From positions 26,579,710 to 26,643,709 of the forward strand of contig NC_061863.1 in assembly GCF_907164915.1 (NCBI RefSeq): 64,000 nucleotides of DNA, written 5' to 3'. Source of the DNA: Impatiens glandulifera (taxonomy: Eukaryota; Streptophyta; Magnoliopsida; Ericales; Balsaminaceae). Positions within the stretch are counted from its first letter, which is position 1. Each line of letters starts with the position of its first letter. Both the position numbers and the translations under genes were made by a program. Shown here piece after piece: positions 41,289 through 52,541 of this stretch. The notes beneath the pieces were generated by a model that was not told the origin of the DNA, searched no databases, and saw only the letters and a program-made list of their open reading frames with translations.

Positions 41289-43079
41289 TTTTTTGGGAAA
41301 AACAACTTAGCGTCATTTCATTAAAAATTCCCGAAAACGGGAAAAAAAAACCACGAGTTTAAGAGATCATTCTAGACAGGCCTAGAATGATTTTGAAGTC
41401 ATAACATTCTGAATAAAAGCTAAAAAGCTAAAAACGTAAATGAATTATCTGTTTATAAATCTTTCAATTCTAGTGAGTTTAAAAAACGGTAAATTCCAGT
41501 TCCTGCAGATATTCCAGTTCTGCTCCGTGCTTGGAATTCTTCTCTACATTCCCGCGAGGGCGCTGTAATCCGATACAATATCTTTCCATAACTCGTCAAT
41601 GCTCCTACGGGTTCTGTCATATACCCTTGCATTCCGTTCTTGCCAAATGTTATACATCACTGCTCCAAAGCCGCACTTGAACACGCTTGTTGCAAATCTA
41701 TTTCCCTTGGCTTTGAGTAGTGCTGCTTCTTTGATTTCATTCCATTCGCTCGGGAAACTGATCAGCTCCAGGCTTTTATTGAATCTGTCTCAAAGCTCCG
41801 AAGCAATACAGCAGCTCCCGAATAGGTGATCTATGGTTTCTTCATTTCTTATTCATAGAAGACAGCTCGCGTCCGGGATGCTCATATACTTACTGATACG
41901 ATCATGAGTGCTGAGTCTTTTCCAGAAGGCGAGCCATATGATGAACTAGTGTCGAGGGATAATCTTCGTTGACCATACAAGAGGAGCCCATTCTACTTTC
42001 TGCGCTTTTTCCCGGATTACCTCCCATATTTTCTTCAATACCAACTTCCCATTGTCCTTAGCTTTCCATTCATGAATATTCGGTCTGTTGTGTAGTTGTA
42101 TGTTACTTATATGATCAAGTATCCTCTTTCCTTATGGAATTCTTCTAAAGAGCAAGTTCCAATTCCCGTCTTTGATGTCTCTGATTATCGCTTTTGCGCA
42201 GTCCCTTATGATACGAGTAATTTGAAACTCTTCCTTGTCGAAGATAGGCTGGTTTTCAAACCAAAGGTCGTGCCAGAATAGAATGCCTTTCCCGTCCCCT
42301 AGTCGGATGTCATAAAGATCTGCAATATCTCTTCTTAGTTTAAAAATCTTTTTTAGAGACCAGCTCATACCTTCGTGAATTTTGCAGTTCCAGATGCTGG
42401 TTTCGTGTTTCATAAACCTCGTATGCACCCATTTGATCCATAGTGACTCCTAATTTTGCTCCAAAGCCCACGGATACTTGAAGGTTAGAGCCTTGTTCCA
42501 CTCGATACAGTTCTTCAAGTCGATGCCTCCCTCGTCCTTCGGTTTGCAGAGAGCGGTCCATTTGACTTTCTTTCCTCCTCTTCCACTACTACCCCAGATA
42601 AAGTTTCTCATCAGCGTGTCGAGTTCCTTCATTACCTTCTTCGGAATGACCATTTGTTGCGCCCAATAGCCAACTATGCCCATAACCACGGTTTTGATAA
42701 GTTCGATCCTCCCTACATAAGAAAGTTTTTTCGCTGCCAGCCAGATATTATTTTTTTTACCTTTTCAATCAGCGGCTTGTAGTGTGAGATCTCGATCTGC
42801 TTCGCAGTTAACAGAATTCCTAAGTGCCTTATGGGAAAGCTGCATTCCTTGATGCCCATGATGTTGAAGATGTATTGCTTTGTTTCGTCCTTCACGCCTC
42901 CATAAAATGCCACACTTTTGCTTTCATTAATAGTTAAACCTGTTACCTCAGAAAAGAACGTTAGTGCAGCCCTAATAGTTTTAATGGAATCAACGTCGGT
43001 GTGCGCTAGAATGAACAAATCGTCAGCAAAGCATAAATGTGTTACCTCCTCTACCTCATAGAATGGGTGAAAGATGTAT
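41289..43079 (-). mobile_element. 5'-truncated L1-type LINE with 17-bp target-site duplication
   Basis: Minus-strand LINE 3' part: reverse-transcriptase end with LCFADDLFI (43108-42713 frame), thumb/connection region (IWGSSGRGGKKVKW), zf-RVT domain (about 42120-41600) and poly-A (plus-strand T run at about 41285-41294). ggaaggagatgactttt occurs at 41272-41288 and 43080-43096, a classic LINE target-site duplication. Frames are broken (for example near 42430 and 42700), so it cannot move by itself. It sits about 40 bp upstream of the element D aORF start. Confidence 0.88.
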
Positions 43080-43849
43080 GGAAGGAGATGACTTTTGGTT
43101 GAGAGCAATTTGGAATCTTAAGGAGTTGTATAGATAGAGAGAGGATAAGAACTTGTACTTACTAAAAGGATAATGGATCGATTCAGATATGTAAGTTACC
43201 CCCAATAAAATTGTCATTTAATAGAGAAAAATATATTTAAGGGCCATCATAAAGTCCATCATATAAAAAAAATGGTCGTTAGATATGTTAGTCATATTCT
43301 TAACTTTGAGAGACATGTGTCTTCAAGTTATTCGAAATATGACTATTCAACTTACGGGAGGGAAGGCACATGGACAAATAATGAAAAAATAAGATAATTG
43401 TCCCATTTTGATCTAAAGATGATACTACCGAAACTTTCATGTAAATAACCGAAAGGATGTGTTGTCTGCATATCATGTATTTAATAGATCGATTATTTAT
43501 TTTTGAGGTAAAACTGTTTCCGCTTAAAGCAAAGACTGACCGAGCGGTATTTGTTCAAATTGTAAATAACTGACCTGATTAAATTCCAAGTTACTTAAGC
43601 AGTTTTGGTACTATCTACGGTAGTTTCAGTCGAATGATCTGGTCAGTTTTAAATGAGAAAATCGTTAGGTTTTATCTGTCTAGTTGATTTAACAATTCCT
43701 TTCCCTCTAAATTTATGCAAACCAATATTTTATAAAATCATGCAATAAAAAACATTTTTACAAGCGAGAGCTTCTCCCTAAATTCATGCATGGTATTTTT
43801 ATGAAAACAAGTGCAATAAAAGAAAAACATTTTGAGAAGCGAAAGCTTC

Positions 43850-44350
43850 TACCTAAATGCATGTTGTGGTTTTAGAAAAATTAGTTAAGATCTACAAGAC
43901 ACAAAATATTTCTAAAGTAGGAAAACTTAGTCTTTAGGAGTGGCTTGGTGAAAATGACGGTCACATGTTGATCGGATGAGACATATTCCAACCGAATATG
44001 CTTCTACAATACATGATCTCGGATGAAGTGATGTCTGAAATCTATGTGCTTGGTTCTCGAGTGCGATATCGGATTATAAGTTATGCTAATGGCGTTGGTG
44101 TTGTCATAGAAGATTGGGGATTCCTCAGCCTGGTTACCGAAATCTTTCAATTGTTGTTGAATCCATAACAGTTGAGCGCAACAGCTACCAACAGCTAGAT
44201 ACTCCGCTTTTATCGTTGAGGTTGCTATGGTGGTTTGCTTCTTCCTATACCAGGAGACAAGACGATCTCCAAGGAATTGGCATGTTCCACTGGTGCTTTT
44301 CATGTCCACCTTACAACCTGCATAGTCTACATCAGAGTACCCTTAAGAAA
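43850..44350 (-). pseudogene. Element D RNase H, C-terminal part
   Basis: Copia RNase H: DYAGCKVDMKSTSGTCQFLG, then IKAEYLAVGSCCAQLLWIQQ and the end FTKPLLKTKFSYFRNIL. TAG at 44006-44004 interrupts DHVL*KHIRLEY. The upstream half of the domain is at 59187-59340; the A/B chimera separates them. Confidence 0.85.
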
Positions 44351-44358
44351 CTGGAATC

Positions 44359-46082
44359 TGTTGGGTCAATTTATTTTGACTAAGTGTTGAAATAGTTTGA
44401 CTATTGGAATTTTGATGATGAATGGATTATATATGCGTCTAACTGTTTTTGATGCAGGTGTATCGAAATTAGATTTTATAAGACTTGGTTCTAATGAGGC
44501 TCATTAGACCGATTTGGTATTAGATGCATGGTATTAGACGTGTAGTCTAACTCGTGCAGTTAGACGTGCAGTCTAATGGATTCTTAATTAGACGTGCAGT
44601 CTAACTCGTGGAGTTAGACGTGCAGTCTAATGGATTCGTAATTAGACGTGCAGTCTAACTCGTGGAGTTAGACGTGCAGTCTAATGGATCCGTAATTAGA
44701 CGTGCAGTCTAATGGATCAGTAATTAGACGTGCAATCTAACTCGTGGAGTTAGACGTGCAGTCTAATAAATCCGTAATTAGACGTGCAGTCTAACTCGTG
44801 GAGTTAGACGTGCAGTCTATTGGATCCGTAATTAGACGTGCAGTCTAACTCGTGGAGTTAGACGTGCAGTCTAACTCGTGGAGTTAGACGTGCAGTCTAA
44901 CTCGTGGAGTTAGACGTGCATTCTAACTCGTGGAGTTAGACGTGCAGTCTAACTCGTGGAGTTAGACGTGCAGTCTAATGAATTGTGAAAGTTAGACGTG
45001 TAGTCTAACTCTTTTAGACTAATCTGAAGTAGAACCGTAATAAGACGTGCAGTCTAATGGAAAGAGAAAGTTAGACGTGCAGTCTAACTCCTTCAGATTA
45101 GTCTGAAGTGATTGTAATTAGACGTAAGTCTAATCCCATTAGACCATGTGGTCTAATGGATTCTGTTATTAGACGGGGACGTTTGATTTCATTAGACGAT
45201 GTCGTCTAATTGAAATACGTCTAATGCCATGCTTAAGCAGATTGCTTGAAGCTAGCACCCGCCTACCCACGTGCTATAGTTGAACGCTACTCCTGCTCCA
45301 CTTTCTAGTGAAGATCAGTACGACAGCCATATATAACCAATTAACTAATGACACGTAAACGAATATCCTTCCCACTACTTATTTTGCAGGTATATCTTTG
45401 AAGAATATTCGGCGCACTACCTGTTGTGTACGGCCACGATCCTTGTATTCAGAGTCTGCTGTGTACTATGGAGGCGTTCCAATGGAAGAGTGTCACGTAT
45501 CATTATGAAGATTCGACCGTTGGTACCTGTTCATATTTAAAGATTCTTAAGGACAATGGAAGAACAGTCAGAACTTAGAGCGAACAAGCCTGAATCAAGA
45601 GAGGGAAATAAATCTTTTGAACTTTGAAATCGTTAGCTGCTTTCCTGAGTATACTGTGTGTTAATCAAGAAAGAGTTGGAATCAAAATCATCCTTTAGCT
45701 GAGTGATATTCTTCATCTTGTAAGTTGAACAGAGTGTGTTCTGTTCAATAGTGAGCTAAGTGTGTACAAGCTGTATTTGATTCAAATCATATCATAGTGA
45801 ATCCTTCCGGTGGTTGGAAGAAGGGGTGACGTAGGAGAGTTTGCTCCGAACATCCATAAACAAACTGCTGTGTCTTTTCATTTATGTCATCCTCTCATTC
45901 TTCATCTTAAGCTTCAAACCTAAGTAAACATTTCCGCACTTTATTCTGTTTCAAGTGTTTACAAGGGTTTGCGTAGAATAGAAAGTGAATTAAATCCCTA
46001 ACAAGATTTCTTTCAAACAGTTTTTCATAAGCCTTCATCAATCGCCAGACCCCCGTCTCTATTGATTAAGCCGATCCTATCA
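44359..46082 (+). repeat. 5' LTR of element A (1724 bp)
   Basis: Starts TGTTGGGTCAATTTATTTTG, ends CCGATCCTATCA. Holds an array of about twenty palindromic units (44533-45085) and the conserved R/U5 block (45795-45860, and 45937-45957). The primer-binding site follows at 46085. Confidence 0.88.
44533..45085. repeat. Array of about 20 palindromic units in LTR A
   Basis: Core unit agTTAGAC-GTGCA-GTCTAAct, repeated about twenty times with short varying spacers (ctcgtgg, tggatccgtaa). Each unit is a near-perfect inverted repeat of 6-8 bp arms around 5 nt. CG dinucleotides are concentrated here. Confidence 0.9.
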
Positions 46083-46084
46083 AT

Positions 46085-46096
46085 TGGTATCAGAAC
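46085..46096 (+). promoter_or_regulatory. Primer-binding site of element A
   Basis: TGGTATCAGAAC directly after the LTR end. Copia elements commonly use initiator tRNA-Met (TGGTATCAGAGC); this copy has G to A at the 11th position. Confidence 0.85.
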
Positions 46097-46126
46097 AAGG
46101 TTTTCTATTCTCAAGCTTAAAGATCA

Positions 46127-47313
46127 TGAATCATGTCTATCATAAATGAGATCCTTATTCTGTCAAGAAATACCTGTGAATATTGGATGATGAGAATGCA
46201 AGCTCACTTGGCTGCCTTGATTGTGATATGTGGAGCGTCATTACTGATGGCCCCATAAAGATTTCGAAGCCAAGAAGTGAGTGGACTACTTAAGACAAGA
46301 TGACCAACAACCTAGATAATGTTGCTAAGAACATTTTGTATCAGTCGATCAACATGAACGTTTTCTATGAAATCAAGTCATGTTCATCTGCTAAAGAGAT
46401 ATGGGATAAGCTTACTCAGATCTATGGTAGAAACGTTCAAGCAAAGAAGGATCAGAAAGTTTTGATGTGTGTTGAAAATAAATCCAAATGGGTTGATAGT
46501 GATTCAGAGGAGTCTCCTGCTAAAAGAGAGACTGAAGCTGTTACATGTTTGATGGTAGATGACCAATCCAAGGTAAATGATGTCTCTACCCCAGAATTTA
46601 TAAACGAATAGTTAACTAATGCACTCAATGAAATGGCCATTGAGTACAAAAAGTTAACTGACTCTTTTTACGAAATGAAAGTAAAATATGAATCAATTGT
46701 TCTTTCTTCTAACAAAGAATCTGAATCAAATATTTTTAACGAAAACATAGCAGAGATCTCATCTGAGAATGAGATGCTTAGAGAACAGATTCAAATTCTT
46801 TAATCTGAAAACAAGAGGTTAAACTATGTTTTCAGTGCATGGACAAGGTCTGGAGATGCTGTCAAACATCAGATCAGTATGTTACAACCTGCTGGATCTA
46901 GATCCGGTCTAGGATTTGACAGCAATGACCCTAACTTGTCCTGCAAAACGTCAAACTCAGCAAATGACAAGCTTAAGCCAATAAGTTTTGTTAAAGAGAG
47001 TTTGACTAATAGTGAATCTGATCCTATTCACGAAGAAGTAGCCTTCAAAAATGAAATAACTTATGTTCCGCCGACTGTTAGCTGGATGAAAAATAAGTTA
47101 GAAGCAGCCAGCAAGTCTGGCAATCTAAAACCTGACTCAAAGTCAAGGAGTTTTAAAAGAAAGTCTTCTTCAAAAGATAAGGGATCAATGGCTAGCAGAA
47201 AGTCGTCTGCCAAGTCAAAAACATACGCATTAATCACAACACAAAATGAGAAATCCATCAGAATAACTCAAATATGGAATCCTAAGGGACTGATTGACCG
47301 AGGACCCAATTAA
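46127..47313 (+). pseudogene. Element A gag remnant with internal deletion
   Basis: The N-terminal UBN2-type part (IKSCSSAKEIWDKLTQIYG, about 46370-46430) runs straight into the region after the zinc knuckle (KSKWVDSDSEESP), so the middle of gag including the knuckle is deleted. The C-terminal part (46879-47313) ends KGLIDRGPN and a TAA. Element B ends its gag at the same residue (TGA), which suggests a natural gag stop with pol in a separate frame. TAG at 46609-46611 and a TAA near 46801 interrupt it. Confidence 0.75.
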
Positions 47314-47369
47314 AAGTGGGTACGAAAAGATTGTAAATATTTATCTATGTAGGTACAAATAATCGATGG

Positions 47370-49872
47370 GCTAGAGAAATCTGTATGGTATCTTGATAGC
47401 GGATGTTCCAGGCATATGACAGGAAACAGACGGCTTCTTACTGATATAGCAGATTTCTCTAGACCTAAGATTACCTTTGGTGACAACAAGAAGGGTAAAA
47501 CCATGGGTAAGGGTAAGATTATCCATGGTAACATAACCATTAATGATGCGCTACATGTAGACAGTTTGTGATATAACTTGATCAGTATTAGTCAGTTATG
47601 CGATAATGGTTTGTCAGTAGATTTTCAGACTCATGCTTGTCTAGTTAAAGACCAAGACGGAAATACTTTGTTAACAGGTAGTAGAGTAGGAAACTCATAC
47701 AAAATGAATTGGTAAAAAGAATCTTCTGATCCTATGTGCATGATTGCCAAAAATGACTAGAAATGGTTATGGCATAAAAGGTTAAATCATCTGAATTTCA
47801 AAACCATTAACAACATCTGTTCAAACAACTTAGTTATTGGATTACCTAAATTACAGATTGCTAAGGACAAGGTATGTCATGCTTGCCAGTTAGGTAAACA
47901 GGGCAGATCATCGTTCAAAAGTAAAGGAAAATCTCAATCCAGCCGTTGCCTAGAACTATTATATATGGATCTGTTTAGTCCAATTCCTGTAAAAAAGTTT
48001 AGGAGGAATGAGATTTTCCCTAATTGTTATTGATGATTTTTCTCGATTTACATGGGTTGCATTTTTGTCATCAAAGGATAAAACTGCTGAAAACTTGATT
48101 AGAATATTTAAAAGAATTCAGAATCAGAAATCGTTGAATATTGCATGCATTAGAAGTGATCAAGGAACTGAGTTCACTAACAGATACCTATCATCTTATC
48201 TCTAGGAGACTAGAATTAGGCACGAGTTATCTAGTGCCAGAACTCCACAGTAAAATGGCATTGCTGAGAAAAGTGTGAGGACTCTAAAGGAAGCCACGAG
48301 ATCTATGCTAGCTGAATCAGGCGTGCCTCAGAGGTTTTGGGCAGAAGCAATAAGCATTGCTTGCTATACACAAAATCGGTCAATAATCAACAAACGTTTT
48401 GATAAAACTCCCTATGAAATGTATTATGGGAGAATTCACACAATTTCTTATTTTAAGATAGTTGAGTGTAAATATTTTATTCATAACAATGGAAAGGTTT
48501 ATCTGACCGCTTTTGATGCTAAAGTAGATGAGGGATTCATGTTGGGATATTCGTCAGTAAGCAAGGCTTACAGAGTATACAACAAAAGAACACACATAGT
48601 TGAGGAATCCCTCCATGTAGTTTTTGATGAGCATGTTGAGAGCAAATCCATTGAACCCATTGATCTTGCTGACAAACTAAAAGCGACAAGTCTTGAGTCT
48701 GTGAGTGAAGAAGAAGAAACTCTGGACAAGCGGATTACCTTGTCTGATCCAGTGGATGATCCAGTTGAGGTTCAACCAGACGTCCAAACTCCTGTTCAAC
48801 AAGATGTTGAGAGTTTAGACATTGCGGAGTCACCCGTTCAGATGACTAACCCCCCTGGATCCAACTTCAGATGGAACAGAAATCATCCATCGGAATTGAT
48901 CATCGGAAATCCCTTCTCTCCTCGAAGGACAAGTCGTCAACTGATGGATTAAATGGCCAATTCTGCATTTATTTCTCAGATTGAACCCAAGAAAATTGGT
49001 GAAGCTGTAGTTGATCCAGATTGGATCAATGCTATGCAGGAGGAGTTAAACCAATTTGTGAGAAATAAAGTGTGGCATCTTACCCCTAGACCAACTGATA
49101 AGTCAGTTATAGGAACAAGATGGGTCTTTAGAAACAACCTTAGTGAAGATGGTTTAGTCATTAGAAACAAAGCTCGTTTAGTTGCTCAAAGATACAGACA
49201 GGAGGAAGGTATCGATTTTGATGAGTCTTTTGCACCTGTAGCAAGACTTTAGGCAATTAGAATCTTCCTAGCATATGCATCATTTAAGAACTTTAAGGTC
49301 TTTCAAATGGATGTGAAAAGTGCATTTTTAAATGGGAAATTGAGTGAAGAAGTATATGTTGAGCACCCCCTTGGGTTTGTAGATCATGTGTTACCTAATC
49401 ATGTTATAAGCTTGATAAAGCACAGTATGGTCTGAAACAAGCTCCTATAGCTTGGTATGACACTTTAACTGAATTTTTGTTTGATCATGATTTTGTTATT
49501 GGAACTGTGGATAAAACCTTGTTTAGATTCACTAAAGACTCTCACATTCTACTTGTTCAAATATATGTTGATGACATTATTTTCGATTCAACTAACCCCA
49601 AACTATGTGAGAAATTTTCTAAGCTGATGCATGACAGATTTGAAATGAGCATGATGGGAGAATTAACATTCTTCCTTGGGCTTCAAGTCCGCCAGTTAGA
49701 AGAAAGGACCCTCATCAATTAGGCCAAGTACACCAAAGAACTGCTAAAGAAGTTTGGAATGGAGAACTGTTCTGCTGTAACTACTCCAATGAGCTCCTCT
49801 AGTAAACTGGATAAAGATGAAGGTGGCCAAAGTGTCGATGTAACAGCATATATAGGACTCATCGGATCCTTG
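47370..49872 (+). pseudogene. Element A pol remnant (protease to reverse transcriptase)
   Basis: Protease with WYLDSGCSRHMTG (about 47390); pre-integrase zinc region KWLWHKRLNHLNF...CHACQLGKQ (about 47760-47910); integrase (48008-48950, SLIVIDDFSRFTWVAF, RSDQGTEF, NGIAEKSVRTLKEA); reverse transcriptase (48953-49872, [33 protein letters not shown]). The YVDD box is intact here, unlike element C. Frames break near 48003, 49405 and at several TAG, TAA and TGA codons. RNase H is absent: the sequence jumps at about 49872 into element B gag. Confidence 0.85.
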
Positions 49873-51570
49873 CTATATGTGATGACATATGGAGTGTTGT
49901 CACAGAAGGTCCTATCAAGATTGAAAAGGAGAAGGCCGACTGGACTGCTGATGAAAAGAGGTAGAACAACCTCAACAACATGGCTCTTGATGTTCTGTAC
50001 AGATCTCTCGATGACAGTATGTTCAACTATATCATCAAATGTGACACTGCCAAAGAGGTATGGGACAGACTCACTCAATTGTGTGAGGGCAACGAGCAAA
50101 CCAAGGAAAACAAGATCATGGTTGCCACTTAACAGTTCGACAGCTTCAAAATGCGTCCTGGTGAAACAATGAACGATTTCGACACCAGATTCAGCAAGAT
50201 CGTCTCCTCTATGTCCATCCTAGGCAAGACCTATAGCAACTGGGAGCTTGCTATCAAGGTCATGCGTGCTCTTCCAAGGGAATGGGACATAAAGACTATG
50301 GCGATGAGATAATCCAAGGATCTGAACAAGATCCTCTCTCTTTGATCTCTTCGCTGACCTCAAGGCCTACGAGTTCGAGCTGAACTGTAGGATGGAAGAA
50401 GATCAACCCTCGTCCGTTATCATTGCCAAGGCGTTGGTGACTGCTGAAGAGCCACCAACTGTTCCGGACGTGAAGATGGCAGCTCAGTAGCTGAGCAGCG
50501 ATGCCATGTCTCTCTTTGTGAAGAAGTTTGGCGACTTCATGAAGAAGAGAAACTCTAACTCAAACTCTTCAAATTCTAACGATAATAGAAAATCTAAAGC
50601 TAATGTTACTTGTTTTAACTGTGGTATTAAAGGTCATTACGCATCGGAATGCCGGAAGCCAAAGCGTGAAGATGCTAAGGAAGATAGAAAAGAGTTGAAG
50701 GCTCTTATGGTCGGTAACGGAAAAAGCAGAGGAAGCAGTCGTGGCTCGTACTTCTCATCTAGTGAAAGTGATGAAGAAGACGTGGCTTGCTTCATGGCCA
50801 GAGAAGATGAGGAAGGAACTCGGGAAACTGAGGTATTTGATTTCTCCTCCGAAAAGTTTTCAAGGGAACAACTGGTAGCTGCACTAGATGAAATGGTCAT
50901 CGAGTACAGAAAGCTAGCAGAGTCTCTAAATGAAACTAAATCTTCATCAGATTTAAATGAACCAAATCGGTTCAAAGAGGAAGAGTCACAGGTTTTTGAA
51001 AAGAAAATTGAAGAGATCTCATCTGAAAACGAGATGCTCAAGGAACAGATTAAAACTCTTTTATCTGAAAACAAAAGGCTTAACTATGTTGTTTGTGTAT
51101 GGACAAGGCCTGGTGATGCTGTCAAATACCAGATCAGCATGTTGAAACCTGCTGGATCTAGGTCCAGATTGGGATTTGATAGCAATGATCCTAACCTATC
51201 CTGCATAAAGTCAAAGCCAAATGACAAACTTAAGCCAATAAGTTTTGTCAAAGGAAGTATGACTAACATTGAATCTGATCCTATTAATGAAGAAGTTGCT
51301 TTTAAAAATGAAATAGTTTATGTTTCACCAACTGTTAGCTGGCTTAAGAATAAGCTTGAAAAGGCTAATAAGTATGGTAAATTAAAACCTGACTCTAAGT
51401 CAAGGAGTTTTAAAAGAAAACCTTCTTCAAAAGTCAACGGATCAGTGGCTAGCAGGAAGTCATCTGCTAAGTCAAAATCATATGCATTAATCACAACACA
51501 AAATGGGAAATCCATCAAAATAACTCAAATATGGAATCCTAAGGGACTAATTGATCGAGGACCCAATTGA
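49873..51570 (+). pseudogene. Element B gag (copia), N-terminally truncated
   Basis: From the junction it reads IWSVVTEGPIKIEKEKADW..., the usual UBN2-type gag, with stops (TAG near 49962, TAA near 50131 and 50312) up to about 50500. The frame from 50506 to 51570 (354 residues) is open. It contains the zinc knuckle CFNCGIKGHYASEC (about residues 36-49), a Ser/Glu-rich stretch, a coiled-coil (EEISSENEMLKEQIKTLL) and the conserved end KGLIDRGPN, TGA. It is well preserved compared with element A. Confidence 0.8.
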
Positions 51571-52541
51571 GTATGGGTACCAAGATTTGTAAATAGTTTA
51601 TTTTGTAGGTGATGCAGGAGGATAGCAGGGAAGAAGCTAGAAGAGTACTCATCTGAGTACACAGCTTGGAAGATCAACAATGACATTTGCCATTCTGGAA
51701 GAATAATTGTTTTTATTTGTTAAAATTATTTTCGTCTTTGGACCACAAAAATTGTTTATAAAACTCTTTTGTCCATATTCATTTTTGAGAAGAAAATTTT
51801 CTTTGGAATTAAAGATATTCTCTAGACGAATATCTTTAATCGGTCTAATTAGACAAGGGTGTCTAAGAGAAAAAGCTTTTACTTAGACGTATTTTTATTC
51901 ACAATCTATACATCTAAGTCTATATGTTGGGATTTTATATCCACGCAATTAGACGGACACGTCTAATAGATGTTAGACGTTTTTACGTCTTGAGCAAAAG
52001 GATGCTCACGTCTAATAATCACACGTCTAACACGTGGTGTTCATGCGGAATTAGATGTAATGTCTAATAAACATTAGACAGATTTGTTATAAACACGGAA
52101 TTAGACGTATGCGTCTAATACACTCATCCGTCTAATAGACGCTGCGTTATTTGTGAAGTAAGAAAAACGGCTAACTACTTGCCGATTAGACTGATCAGGG
52201 ACAGTTGTCACACGCTGAGAGCTATCTACTTTTCCCGCTCAAAATATCGAACAGTCATCTCTTAATAACATGAAGACACGCGTCTATCAAGTTTAAAGAA
52301 AATGACTAACATACCCTCATTTTTATTGATTACTTCTTGAAAAAGGACGTCTAACATTTATTAATGGGACATACCCCTAGAATAGACGGTTATTCAGTAT
52401 TTCCATCTTTCATCTATATAAGGATATTCTTACATGATTTTGAAAACTTTCAATCTCTTGAAATTCTTAAGAACCCTAGTTTTCTTGCATCTCTCTCACT
52501 AAAACTCTCTGAAATATCATATCGATTCATATTCTCTCAAA
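51571..52541 (+). promoter_or_regulatory. Leader and promoter of the element B aORF (pol absent)
   Basis: After the gag stop there is no protease, integrase or reverse transcriptase. Instead about 970 bp of non-coding sequence includes ttagacgt/acgtctaa palindromic motifs (51840-52150), like those in its LTR, and a TATA box (TATATAAG, 52415-52422) about 120 nt before the aORF ATG. Confidence 0.6.

Noticed and set aside
44533..45085. CRISPR-like array of regularly spaced repeats
   Set aside because: Plant nuclear context, units lie inside an LTR, spacers are repeated and not unique, and no cas genes are present; these are LTR palindromes.
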